The notes under the pieces: generated by a model
Database searches by the model: none
Seen by the model: the letters and a program-made list of their open reading frames with translations, nothing else
Told to the model about the DNA's origin: nothing
Part shown: piece after piece, positions 1 through 8,537 of the stretch
Numbering within the stretch: position 1 is the stretch's first letter
Layout of the letters: each line of letters starts with the position of its first letter
Assembly (NCBI GenBank): GCA_015064805.1
Contig: SVRN01000012.1
Location: 1-55,120, forward strand
Reading direction: 5' to 3'
From: Oscillospiraceae bacterium
GTDB taxonomy: Bacteria > Bacillota > Clostridia > Oscillospirales > CAG-272
DNA length: 55,120 bases
Program-made: the position numbers and the translations under genes

Positions 1-149
1 TAGGACTTGAGGGCAGCACTTCTGACTATTGGTCGATTGTGTGTGACATTAACAGCCAAACGATGACGCTGGGAACAAACGCTACGCCGCTGTTTACGGA
101 TATGTCGTACTCGTGGGTTGCTTATGCAAAAAAGCCTGCCGATGCATAA
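1..149 (+). CDS. C-terminal end of a surface/element protein (partial)
   Basis: Reading frame open from the window edge (first full codon at base 3) to TAA at 147-149, giving 48 residues that end YSWVAYAKKPADA. The start lies outside the window. No family is recognised; the composition (Ser/Thr/Asp, aromatic) suits an exported protein. It lies 35 bp before the next start on the same strand and is probably part of the same operon as the four genes that follow. Confidence 0.6.
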   Translation, partial: GLEGSTSDYWSIVCDINSQTMTLGTNATPLFTDMSYSWVAYAKKPADA

Positions 150-184
150 TGAAATATTAAAAATTGAAGAAAAGGAGAAAACAA

Positions 185-3100
185 ATGGGAAAATTTGCAA
201 GATTTATTGTTACTTTTGTCGTGCTTTTGATCGTCGGCGGCCTGGCGCTCTCGATGCTGAATGGCGTCGACGATAGCGGCGGCGGTATCGGCGGCATCTT
301 GGATGGCGGCGGCTCTTCGGGTTCGACAGACTCCGGAGGCGGCAATTCCACCACGCCCGGCGGCAGCTCGGGCGGTGTTACGGGTTGTAAGCATACCGGT
401 GAGGGTGATATCCGCCGTGATATTACTTTGCTTGCTGCCGATGATACGAGATATCACGATATGCACCATGAAAGAAACTATTGCTATAGCTGTGGCAAGG
501 TGTTTTTGGATATCGACGTTTCGCATAATAGCTTTGAAAACGGTATTTGCTCTTGTGGCTATGTGTGCGATCACAACGGAACGCCAAAAGAGAATGGCGT
601 TTGCGTTAAGTGTAATACGCAAGTCACTACCAATTTCACGATCAACGGCTCTGCCTATTCCGTTGACAACGGCTGGACCTGGCAGGACATGGCGAATACG
701 TATTCGACGATTCGCATCGATGAAGACAACGCGGTGACCATCAGCTCAAACCGCCTGATTGACTCGGAGGGATATCTTGTTATCAGCTCTTACCCGATTG
801 TCAACGGCGAGGCTTACGTCAACTGCACGCATCAGAAGAAGATCAATGAAACGTATACATATGAGACGGTCACCCAGCACCGCTATAGCGCCGAGTGTCA
901 GATCTGCAAGCAGAATCAGCAGTACCTTGTCTCGCACGACTTCGGCGGCGGTACGAGCTGTACCCAGTGCGGTCACGCTTGCGAGCATCTTTACGTTGGC
1001 GGTATCTGCAGCTATTGCCGTCATGAGTGCACTCACGATTACGCTGACGGCGTTTGCAAACTGTGCGGTGACGGTTGCGAGCATGAATATCAAAACGGCG
1101 TCTGCGCGAATTGTGGCGCCTCCTGTGCCCACTCTGACGAGGCATATATCAATATGAGCTGTGACAAGTGTGGCATCACCATGATCAAATTCACGGTCGA
1201 CGGTGACGCCTACGTGATCGCAAGCGGCTCGACCTGGCAGGACGTTTTGGCCAGATATAGCGGTGCAGCGAAGCTGACGACCGATGCTAATTATCAGGTT
1301 TATTATGAGGGTAATATCGTAGTTGACGCGAACGGCGATAAGATCAAATCGATCGATACCGTCACGGCTGACGCAACGTATCAGAAGTGTATTCACAAGG
1401 GCGCGGATATTACGTATTACGACGACGGCAGCGGAAGACACTTCAAGACGATCGATTGCAAGCTTTGCTATCTTACTACCTCGTTGACCGAGGAGCATGA
1501 TTTTAACGGCGGCGTTTGCAAACTGTGCTTGGCTGTATGTCAGCATAACGGCGCGGTTACCGGTGGATTATGCGGCGATTGCGGCAAGGCCGTCATTCGC
1601 TTTACGGTTGGTACTGATTATACCTATACGGTTTCCACCGGCTTGACCTGGGCCCAGCTGATCAATACTCATGACGATTTTACGACCGGAACGGTCGATG
1701 GTGTCGTTTATTGGAAGGGCTATGCGCTGACGGATGAAGACGGTGTTACCGTTAAGACGTCGGCCGTGATCTTTGCCGGTGCCTATACCACTTGTGCACA
1801 TCTGCAGGGCAATTGTACCCCGTCCTATCAGGACGCAAACGAGGCACAGCATATCACGATCATGACGTGTAACGATTGCGGCGCGGTTGCTTCGCGTCTG
1901 CTTTACGATCACGACTTCAACGGCAACACTTGCTCCAAGTGTCTGCACGTCTGCGAGGGGCATATCTATACCGACGAGTATATTTGCCAGTATTGCGGAC
2001 AAGCCTGCCCTCATGAGGAGTGGATCCTGGGCGAGTGTATCGATTGCCGCAAGCCCTGTGAGCACGACGGCGATCTTGTCAATATCTACTACGGCGAGTA
2101 TAACGAGGCGCAACACGCGATGTACGGTGAGTGTAAGATCTGCGGTCAGAAAGTGACTCGTCACGTTGATCATTATTTCAACGAGGACGGCATGTGTGCG
2201 CTGTGTGGACGCGTGTGTGCACATAAGTACAACGATGATCACGAATGTATTTATTGCGGACGGGTTTGCCCTCATAACTCGTTTATCGATAACGAGTGTG
2301 TATACTGCGGCATGACTTGCTATCACGACGAGCTGATGGACGTTTCGTATTCGGAGTATAACGAAAGTCAGCACGCTGCGACGGGTACCTGCGTAGACTG
2401 CGGTCGCGGAGGACGCATCAAATATCTTGATCACACCTTCGAGGACGGCGTTTGTACGCTCTGTGGCTACGAATGTACTCACAGCCATCACACCAACTGG
2501 AGCTGTACCTATTGCGGCCGTGAGTGCCCTCATGAGGTTTACGAAGAGGGCAAGTGCGTCGCCTGCGGCTTCGAGTGTGACCACGCTGACTTTGTGATTT
2601 TTGGCTATGCCAAGTATCGAGACGACATGCACCATGTCAACGTGAATTGTCAGATCTGTAACTACGTATGGCAAGTTATCGCGCTTCATAGCTTTGAGGA
2701 TAGCACTTGTACCAAGTGCGGCCACGTCTGTGAGGACCATCTGTATTACGGCGATAACGAGTGTGACTATTGCGGTTACGTCTGCGAGCATGACAGCTAT
2801 ACGAACGGCAAGTGCGACGAGTGCGGCGCGGTTTGTGCTCACGAGGATTTGATGAATATTACCTATTCCGAGTATAACGACGCGCTGCATAAGATGGTCG
2901 GTACGTGCAAAGAGTGTAACACGGCCAACGTGACCAAGTATACCGCACATCATTACGAGGAGGGTATTTGTGCTCTTTGTAAGCACGAATGTGAGCATAT
3001 TTCCGAGGGATACGGCGATACGTGCGAGTATTGCGGTGTGGAAATGATCTATTTTACAATTGATGGCGATCTGTATGTCGTTCCTGATGGCGCAACGTGG

Positions 3101-3409
3101 ACGACCGTCATGAGTATGTATAAAGCGCTTAATCTAACTGTCGACGGCGATGAAGTAATGATTGCTGCTGAGCATTACATTGAGACGGCTGAGGGGGATC
3201 GAGTGAAGATCACTTATGAGGTTTTGCCCGGAGGTACGTATTTTGCTTATCCGCATACTTATGATGCTACTGGCGTCTGCACGAATTGCGGGCACGAATG
3301 CGGGCATTGGTTCTGCGGCACCGGTAATTGTAGTACTTGCGATATCCCTTGCCCGCATAAGATCGTTACCGACGGCGTGTGCGTGTATTGTGGTGAGAAC
3401 GTAGGATAA
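185..3409 (+). CDS. Giant Cys-rich repeat protein with N-terminal membrane anchor
   Basis: A 1074-aa protein. The start chosen is ATG 185, with GGAG at 174-177 and a 7-nt spacer; an in-frame TTG at 164 has no ribosome site. Residues about 5-25 form one hydrophobic helix (signal anchor), followed by a Gly/Ser/Asp linker. The rest contains over thirty CxxC pairs, most in the pattern C-x-x-C-G-x-x-C-x-H, as in zinc-ribbon repeats. Four copies of a Cys-free block of about 60 residues (FTxDGxxYxVxxGxTWxxxxxxY) are interspersed, near residues 150, 335, 470 and 985. It probably lies outside the membrane, with Cys clusters binding metal or forming disulfides. Role unknown; an adhesion or virion-surface role is possible because its neighbours look like an exported assembly set. 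Confidence 0.85.
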   Translation: MGKFARFIVTFVVLLIVGGLALSMLNGVDDSGGGIGGILDGGGSSGSTDSGGGNSTTPGGSSGGVTGCKHTGEGDIRRDITLLAADDTRYHDMHHERNYCYSCGKVFLDIDVSHNSFENGICSCGYVCDHNGTPKENGVCVKCNTQVTTNFTINGSAYSVDNGWTWQDMANTYSTIRIDEDNAVTISSNRLIDSEGYLVISSYPIVNGEAYVNCTHQKKINETYTYETVTQHRYSAECQICKQNQQYLVSHDFGGGTSCTQCGHACEHLYVGGICSYCRHECTHDYADGVCKLCGDGCEHEYQNGVCANCGASCAHSDEAYINMSCDKCGITMIKFTVDGDAYVIASGSTWQDVLARYSGAAKLTTDANYQVYYEGNIVVDANGDKIKSIDTVTADATYQKCIHKGADITYYDDGSGRHFKTIDCKLCYLTTSLTEEHDFNGGVCKLCLAVCQHNGAVTGGLCGDCGKAVIRFTVGTDYTYTVSTGLTWAQLINTHDDFTTGTVDGVVYWKGYALTDEDGVTVKTSAVIFAGAYTTCAHLQGNCTPSYQDANEAQHITIMTCNDCGAVASRLLYDHDFNGNTCSKCLHVCEGHIYTDEYICQYCGQACPHEEWILGECIDCRKPCEHDGDLVNIYYGEYNEAQHAMYGECKICGQKVTRHVDHYFNEDGMCALCGRVCAHKYNDDHECIYCGRVCPHNSFIDNECVYCGMTCYHDELMDVSYSEYNESQHAATGTCVDCGRGGRIKYLDHTFEDGVCTLCGYECTHSHHTNWSCTYCGRECPHEVYEEGKCVACGFECDHADFVIFGYAKYRDDMHHVNVNCQICNYVWQVIALHSFEDSTCTKCGHVCEDHLYYGDNECDYCGYVCEHDSYTNGKCDECGAVCAHEDLMNITYSEYNDALHKMVGTCKECNTANVTKYTAHHYEEGICALCKHECEHISEGYGDTCEYCGVEMIYFTIDGDLYVVPDGATWTTVMSMYKALNLTVDGDEVMIAAEHYIETAEGDRVKITYEVLPGGTYFAYPHTYDATGVCTNCGHECGHWFCGTGNCSTCDIPCPHKIVTDGVCVYCGENVG

Positions 3410-3427
3410 AAGAAAGGGGAGAATGGA

Positions 3428-5410
3428 ATGAAAAAAAGAATCGTTGCAGCTTTTATGTTGCTTGCTATGCTTGTCGCCATGATCCCCTCCGCGTTTGCCG
3501 CTGACGAGACGGCACAGAGTGTCGTTCTTCGCGATCTGAAGTCTATGACGTTTGACGGGGAGCCCTGGAGCATCGAGGACTACCCCGTCAAAACATCAGA
3601 CGTCGGGTGTTATTGCATCGCGGTGGATGAGGTCGGTTTCCGAAAAGACGGCAACCTAAACAACTACGCTTTCTATATCTACGTATACAATCCCTCCGGG
3701 CAGGAGATCGTTTCAACGAGCGCATCGAACAGAGTGCAGATGGCGGTCGCCTGGAACGACGACGGATCTCCTTCGGAGTATGAAAAGTTCAAGATGACCT
3801 TGATCAGCGTGTCGAGCGAGGCAGGGTATGAGAATGTTTTCTATAAATTCCGTGTCGAGGATCGCGTTTGTATTTACGACGGCTTGACGATGAAGCAGCG
3901 TCTGCTTCAGAATAAGAGCCGCCGCGAATACGACGTTTCGGGCTTTGAGCTTCTTATGAAGCAATCGAACGAGATCAAGGATCACGCTGTCGGCTGTAAC
4001 GTGATCGTGCGCGGCTATGATGCCGGGTGCGGTGACGGTAACGCCGAGTCGACGAAGGAGATCAGATACGTGGCCCAGCAGACGCTGACGCTTGAGGTAC
4101 AGCAAGCCTATTGGCGTACACAGTCCAGCTCCAAGGGTGTTAACCATAAGCATCAGATCAACTCTGCGTATTTCTCAATCCCTAACGAGGTATGGGATCA
4201 GTACAAAGAGCTTTATAGCATCAAGTGCGAGTGGGAAGAGCATCACACGACGCCTATGATCGTGACGGATGATCACGAGTTGTACGAAACGCTGATGAAT
4301 GCAAGAGGTATTCCTATTAATTCCATGGAAGGTTTTCCTTCGATGTATTCGAATCTTCAAGGTCCTTTTACTGTAATGCGTCCGGTTTTACCCGGATCGC
4401 TTACAAATGTTCCTTATACGTATACAACGTGTAATTATGCTTTTAATCCTCAATCAACAACTGCTACTTTGAATCTTGAAATGCAAAAGCAGTTGTTATA
4501 TCTTACATGGGTTTTTGAGTCAAAAGCTGAAATCGAGTTGGGTAAAGAGAGCGTTTCGGCCCAAGAAGTTCTTGATTTCTACAATAAATATGGATCGAGT
4601 ATTTTAAGCGAGAGAAATTTACTCTTGGATGAAGTTGACGAAGGTCGTGAGGACTTCCAAAATGGTATGACAATATATTTTGATACTACTTTTGATCTTT
4701 CTAACTATAAAAGTACTCATAATTGGTTGCAAAAAATAATCGATTATAATCCTATTAATGGTGGTTTATCTTTAAAGGGCTTTGCTGTTGATACTGATGA
4801 AGTGTATCCTACCTTCATACCGATTGATGTTTTTGAAAAGGGTGATACCGATGTTCGAGAAATGTGCGACGGGCAATATACTAACGAGTATATTGCGGAA
4901 ACGTATTTCTTCAATGATACCAACCAAGCTGTTAAATTTTTGAAGTTTGTTAATGATTCAATGGCAAACAACGAAACTGTTGTGCTGTTTCGTTATGCTT
5001 CAACAGATTATTTTTCGGAGTCTTTGACCGTATATCCTGAAATAGAAGGTCATGCTTACATAGCAACTCAAACATTCTTCAAGAATTTTGACGTTATCCA
5101 GCTTCAATTTAAAGCAGAGGATATGAGTATTTCGACTGTTGCTGTTGTTAGCGATCCTTCTCATGGGATTGGCGGTATTCAAGGACCGACTACTTCTACA
5201 GATCCTGATCTTGTAAAAGGCCAAAATGAAAAAGAGTGGGAAGAAATTTTAGAATCTTTAAAAAAGATTTTGAAATGGCTTGTTATCATTTTAGTTGTTT
5301 CAGCTTTGACTCCCTTGGTTATCATGGCAGTCAATATGCTATTGAACTTGTTCACCGGTGAAAGTTCAGGTAATGGACGCACGAATTATAGCAGAAGAAG
5401 GAGAAAGTAA
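3428..5410 (+). CDS. Secreted type I membrane protein with C-terminal anchor
   Basis: A 660-aa protein with a Sec signal peptide (MKKRIVAAFMLLAMLVAMIPSAFA, cleavage expected after AFA), a long extracellular region with no recognised domain, one hydrophobic helix near residues 619-644 and a basic cytoplasmic tail ending RRRRK. GGGGAG precedes the ATG. The plan (signal peptide, ectodomain, C-terminal anchor) is that of a pIII-like adsorption protein of filamentous phages, but no sequence match is claimed. It sits 18 bp after the Cys-rich gene and overlaps the next start by one base (TAATG). Base use changes inside the gene: the first 290 or so codons are GC-rich, the remainder markedly AT-rich, which suggests a mosaic origin. 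Confidence 0.85.
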   Translation: MKKRIVAAFMLLAMLVAMIPSAFAADETAQSVVLRDLKSMTFDGEPWSIEDYPVKTSDVGCYCIAVDEVGFRKDGNLNNYAFYIYVYNPSGQEIVSTSASNRVQMAVAWNDDGSPSEYEKFKMTLISVSSEAGYENVFYKFRVEDRVCIYDGLTMKQRLLQNKSRREYDVSGFELLMKQSNEIKDHAVGCNVIVRGYDAGCGDGNAESTKEIRYVAQQTLTLEVQQAYWRTQSSSKGVNHKHQINSAYFSIPNEVWDQYKELYSIKCEWEEHHTTPMIVTDDHELYETLMNARGIPINSMEGFPSMYSNLQGPFTVMRPVLPGSLTNVPYTYTTCNYAFNPQSTTATLNLEMQKQLLYLTWVFESKAEIELGKESVSAQEVLDFYNKYGSSILSERNLLLDEVDEGREDFQNGMTIYFDTTFDLSNYKSTHNWLQKIIDYNPINGGLSLKGFAVDTDEVYPTFIPIDVFEKGDTDVREMCDGQYTNEYIAETYFFNDTNQAVKFLKFVNDSMANNETVVLFRYASTDYFSESLTVYPEIEGHAYIATQTFFKNFDVIQLQFKAEDMSISTVAVVSDPSHGIGGIQGPTTSTDPDLVKGQNEKEWEEILESLKKILKWLVIILVVSALTPLVIMAVNMLLNLFTGESSGNGRTNYSRRRRK

Positions 5411-5535
5411 TGAAGAATAGACAGCCTTCCGAAAATGAAAGAAGAAAAGCATGGATATATGCGCTTGAAGTCCTGGCCAGTGCTGTTGTACTTTGGTTGA
5501 TCGGCTACGTAGTCTTTGCGTTTTGTGTGATTTAA
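5410..5535 (+). CDS. 41-aa single-helix membrane protein
   Basis: Short gene whose ATG overlaps the TAA of the preceding gene (TAATG), with AAGGAG at 5398-5403 and a 6-nt spacer. The product has a charged N terminus (MKNRQPSENERRK) and one hydrophobic helix (about residues 19-40, containing VLASAVVLWLIGYVVFAF). The overlap and good ribosome site support translation coupled to the neighbour. A small helix protein next to an anchored ectodomain protein and a membrane ATPase would suit a minor capsid or assembly subunit in a filamentous-phage-like gene set, but the sequence alone does not establish this. Confidence 0.65.
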   Translation: MKNRQPSENERRKAWIYALEVLASAVVLWLIGYVVFAFCVI

Positions 5536-5558
5536 CATAATAATACGGAGGAGAAACA

Positions 5559-7985
5559 ATGCAGGAAAAGAAGGATAAAAAGTATTGGAGAGAGGCCCGA
5601 CGTGCTCGACGTCGAGTGAAAAGAGCCGAAAAGAGAAGAGAACGAAGGGAGGCGCTGCGGCGTTTCTCCTCGCGGATCCGTGAATATTTTAAGGAAAAGA
5701 AGAGAATACGGAAAGAGAAGGCCAAGCAAGCACAGCTGGAGCATGAACGAAAGAAAAGGCAAGAGAAGGAGGCGGGCGGCTTTTGGGCCGTCCGTCGCCG
5801 TCGTTTACGCCGCTTTTTCCTTCGGGTGTGGCGTAAGCTCAAGAGCATAAAGAACGCCGACAGAAGGCACATTGTCGCGCTTTCTGTGGTGGTTCTGTCG
5901 ATTGTCGCGACGTTTACTATATGCGATCTTTCGATAGAGCGTCTTTTGATGGCGTTCGGAGATCTCAAGGAGTCGATCGTCTTTTACTTTTGCGACGTTG
6001 TCGGGATAGAATATACCGGCAACGCGTCAATTAATACGATGCCCGAGATCGATCTGCAGCGCGTCTGTCCGTTCTCGATCGCTGACGTCCTGCGTAAGCT
6101 GGAGCTGCTTGACGACGTGCTTTTCACAAAGCAGATGTTCAGGGCCTATCTTGCCGCAACGGCGCGAGTGTGTCGCAATATATGTATTTACATATTGATG
6201 CTTGTACCGGTCATGATTTTGGTCGTTTTCGTTATTGGATTGTTTGTTTTTGCTCTGCGAACCATCAGAAAAGATACCAAGCCTTTGATCTTTTGGAAAA
6301 AGAACATTCGTCCGGCCTCTCGTAAAGTCGTCGGCTGGATCCGCGATATGATCGGTTTTATCAAGGAGCATGGCTACGAATTTTGGCTGATCGTGATCTG
6401 GCTGTTCAATTTGAATTTTGCGACAATCGTCGTCGAGTTCTTCGCCTGGTATTTTTATTTCATTCCGTCTTTCAGTTTCGCCAGCCTTGGCGTCAACCTG
6501 GGACGGTTGTTCATCGACGCCCTGATCATGCTTTGGAGCGCGCCCTGGTGGTTTTGGGTAATCGCTGGCTGGTTGGTATTCGATGATTTCCGTAGAAGCG
6601 TCGGTTATAACGTCCTTCGACACCAAGAGGCGATGAACGCAAGCTTTTTTGCGTCGTTGCCGCTGTCCTCCCTTGTTATCGGTACGATGGGAGCAGGAAA
6701 GACCACAACGGTCACGGATTTGGGCTTAACAGGTCAAAATTATTTCCGTCGCAAGGCCGAGGAAATGATGTTCGAAATTGAAATGAAGTTCCCAAATTTC
6801 CCAATCCAGCGCTTTGAGGACGCGATCGACGGCGCCCATCGTGCGCACGTTATTTTCAATAAAGCATCGGTCAGACCCTTTATCGAAAGAATAAAAGAAC
6901 AGTATAAGAAATGCCCTACGCCGCATAATTTGTTCGGCTACGATCTGAAGGAAGAGGCGGTCGTTTTTGACGATAATTTGACGGCAAGAGATCTCTTTTC
7001 TTATCTTGAAGGGTATGCAAAGCTTTATTATTTGTATACCATTGAATCTCCGTTGATTTGTGCGAATTATGCCGTTCGCTGTGACGCTTATTTGCAGGAT
7101 CAAGGGAATTTTCCCATTTGGTTTGATGATTTCTTTGAAATGTCCCCGGAAGAATCGATCGAGAACGAGCAGTTTTGTCATATCCTCGACTGGGATACCA
7201 TGCGCCGCGGCAAATATATGGACGAAGATAATCCTTTTATCGGTTCAAAGGAGTTTGGCATCGATCTTGAAGCAGAGAAGGGCAAAGAGCGCGGCAACCA
7301 GGTCGAAAATAAGGGCATGAAGAAAACCGACGAGGGCGTGAATCCTTTGAACGATGGATATAACGATTACGTTAAAATCCGACGTCATGCTGCAACGATA
7401 GAAAACTTTTGCTTCGGCAAAGAGATCGGTGACGAACAGCGCATGGAAACGCTGGGCGCGGATCTGCGCAATTTAAGTTATGTGATCAAGATTTTGGAAA
7501 AATCTGATACCAAGATTGCAATGCCTTTCTATGCACTCGGCAATTTGTTCTATGCTCTTACGTATGATGCTTTTAAAGCTTTTTGCCGTAAGCTGCGTCA
7601 TAATCGTGGCGATAATTCGCTTTTCAGATATATGGTCATGAATTTGTATGCTCTTTTCCTTCATCATCATTGGCGCGTGGTCAATGCTTTTGGATATAAC
7701 GTTCAGACGGTGGCCTACAAGTTCGGCGACGACGAAAGCGAATGGAGCCAGGCGAAATATTATCTTGCAAGAGCTAAGATCTATAATGATCGTTTTAAAA
7801 CCGATAGCTACGAGGATATTATTGATAGACAAGCTCTTAAGTCGGGAGTCGGTATTGAAGATTATCCCCAGTATGGCAGCACCAGGGCGACCACCGAAGA
7901 GATCCATATGCAGCATAGCTATGCTATGGAACGCTATATGAAGGAGCGTGAAAATAGTAAAGAGGATGTTGGCGAAGAAAAATAA
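5559..7985 (+). CDS. Polytopic membrane P-loop protein (Zot/pI-like candidate)
   Basis: 808 aa; GGAGGAG before ATG. Residues 1-100 are very basic and helical (runs of Arg/Lys/Glu). Four hydrophobic helices follow at about 104-123, 208-233, 274-302 and 317-341. A Walker A motif GTMGAGKT lies at 375-382, followed by a cytoplasmic region with conserved-looking stretches such as EKGKERGNQVENKG and RRHAATIENF. I recall related proteins on mobile DNA of gut Clostridia, annotated only as ATP-binding. It is not a VirD4/TraG or FtsK type, since those signatures are missing. With the flanking exported and small helix proteins, a morphogenesis ATPase analogous to inovirus pI/Zot is the best guess, although classic pI has the P-loop N-terminal. 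The gene ends 6 bp before a strong terminator. Confidence 0.8.
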   Translation: MQEKKDKKYWREARRARRRVKRAEKRRERREALRRFSSRIREYFKEKKRIRKEKAKQAQLEHERKKRQEKEAGGFWAVRRRRLRRFFLRVWRKLKSIKNADRRHIVALSVVVLSIVATFTICDLSIERLLMAFGDLKESIVFYFCDVVGIEYTGNASINTMPEIDLQRVCPFSIADVLRKLELLDDVLFTKQMFRAYLAATARVCRNICIYILMLVPVMILVVFVIGLFVFALRTIRKDTKPLIFWKKNIRPASRKVVGWIRDMIGFIKEHGYEFWLIVIWLFNLNFATIVVEFFAWYFYFIPSFSFASLGVNLGRLFIDALIMLWSAPWWFWVIAGWLVFDDFRRSVGYNVLRHQEAMNASFFASLPLSSLVIGTMGAGKTTTVTDLGLTGQNYFRRKAEEMMFEIEMKFPNFPIQRFEDAIDGAHRAHVIFNKASVRPFIERIKEQYKKCPTPHNLFGYDLKEEAVVFDDNLTARDLFSYLEGYAKLYYLYTIESPLICANYAVRCDAYLQDQGNFPIWFDDFFEMSPEESIENEQFCHILDWDTMRRGKYMDEDNPFIGSKEFGIDLEAEKGKERGNQVENKGMKKTDEGVNPLNDGYNDYVKIRRHAATIENFCFGKEIGDEQRMETLGADLRNLSYVIKILEKSDTKIAMPFYALGNLFYALTYDAFKAFCRKLRHNRGDNSLFRYMVMNLYALFLHHHWRVVNAFGYNVQTVAYKFGDDESEWSQAKYYLARAKIYNDRFKTDSYEDIIDRQALKSGVGIEDYPQYGSTRATTEEIHMQHSYAMERYMKERENSKEDVGEEK

Positions 7986-7991
7986 AATAAC

Positions 7992-8014
7992 AAAAGCCCC
8001 GTTTTGGGGCTTTT
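7992..8014. terminator. Bidirectional terminator between converging genes
   Basis: Perfect 9-bp stem (AAAAGCCCC, loop GTTTT, GGGGCTTTT) with T runs on both strands. It ends the rightward element operon and the leftward small-gene operon. Confidence 0.9.
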
Positions 8015-8016
8015 GG

Positions 8017-8187
8017 TTATTTTAGTTTTTCTATATTAAGTTTATATACCGTGCACTTAAGAAGTAAATTCCATTTTTGTTCTATGCGATCATCTGGTTT
8101 GTAATTCATTGAATCTGAAAGTGCTCGACAGATTAATCTAAGTTCTTCAACTGTTAGATAAATATTTTTTTTAGGTTGTTTTTTCAT
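8017..8187 (-). CDS. 56-aa hypothetical protein, last gene of small leftward operon
   Basis: Leftward gene of 56 aa (MKKQPKKNIYLTVEELRLIC...), starting at ATG 8187, 5 bp past the stop of the gene before it. A GTG overlapping that stop (8196-8194) is an alternative start, so translational coupling is likely. It has a basic N terminus and predicted helices, and no family is recognised. Strand, spacing and the shared terminator link it to the 62-aa gene. Confidence 0.55.
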   Translation of the reverse strand: MKKQPKKNIYLTVEELRLICRALSDSMNYKPDDRIEQKWNLLLKCTVYKLNIEKLK

Positions 8188-8192
8188 TTGGA

Positions 8193-8381
8193 TCACAACC
8201 CGAAATCTCGTATTTGTCCGATTGGAATAACACCGTTTGATTTGATGCATTCAATTGTTATTCTATTTTTAAAACAAAGATCACACTTTTTTAATTCTAC
8301 ATCCGTGAGTTGGTAGCGGTCAATTACTTTCCAAGTGCAGCCGTATAGTTCAAAAGTTTCATTGATTTTTTTGTTTTGCAT
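8193..8381 (-). CDS. 62-aa hypothetical protein with CxxC
   Basis: Leftward gene with AAGGAG at the right distance from ATG 8381. The product has a CDLC pair (about residues 33-36) and two further Cys, so metal binding is possible. No family is recognised. Its ribosome site lies opposite the -35 box of the rightward small-RNA promoter, and a leftward promoter (TTGCGG, 17 bp, TATAAC at 8416-8444) overlaps that promoter's -10, so expression of the two is probably mutually exclusive. Confidence 0.6.
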   Translation of the reverse strand: MQNKKINETFELYGCTWKVIDRYQLTDVELKKCDLCFKNRITIECIKSNGVIPIGQIRDFGL

Positions 8382-8394
8382 AATAAAAATCTCC

Positions 8395-8423
8395 TTGACA
8401 AATGTTTTCCGCTGTGTTATACT
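8395..8423 (+). promoter_or_regulatory. Strong sigma-A promoter of the small RNA
   Basis: TTGACA at 8395-8400, 17-bp spacer, TATACT at 8418-8423, with an extended -10 TG (TGT before TATACT). Start of transcription is expected near 8430. Confidence 0.8.
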
Positions 8424-8444
8424 TTTAGAGGAGAACAACCGCAA
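8416..8444 (-). promoter_or_regulatory. Leftward promoter overlapping the small-RNA promoter
   Basis: On the minus strand, TTGCGG (8444-8439), 17-bp spacer, TATAAC (8421-8416). Its -10 overlaps the opposite -10 by four bases, so the two promoters face each other and cannot be used at once. It would drive the 62-aa and 56-aa genes. Confidence 0.45.
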
Positions 8445-8537
8445 GAGCGGCGCGGACGTACCGCCCTTGCTTAGTTTGGCTGTTCTTAGGTTTTAAGCCG
8501 TTCGGGGACTTTGGAATTGTGCCGGACGGTTTTTTTT
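8430..8537 (+). ncRNA. Candidate structured small RNA (about 108 nt)
   Basis: The RNA is framed by a strong promoter (8395-8423) and an intrinsic terminator (CCGTTCGG 8498-8505 with CCGGACGG 8522-8529, then eight T). Inside is one long hairpin: GAACAACC (8433-8440) pairs with GGCTGTTC (8478-8485), and GCAAGAGCGG (8441-8450) with CCGCCCTTGC (8461-8470), each with one mismatch; the apical loop is 10 nt and there is a 7-nt bulge. No convincing ORF is present. It is complementary to the stretch between the 45-aa and 62-aa leftward genes, so it could act as antisense on read-through from the first. I do not recognise the class. Confidence 0.65.

Noticed and set aside
746-2998. Long minus-strand frames opposite the Cys-rich gene
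   Set aside because: Produced by the repetitive codon pattern of the real gene; no starts with ribosome sites.
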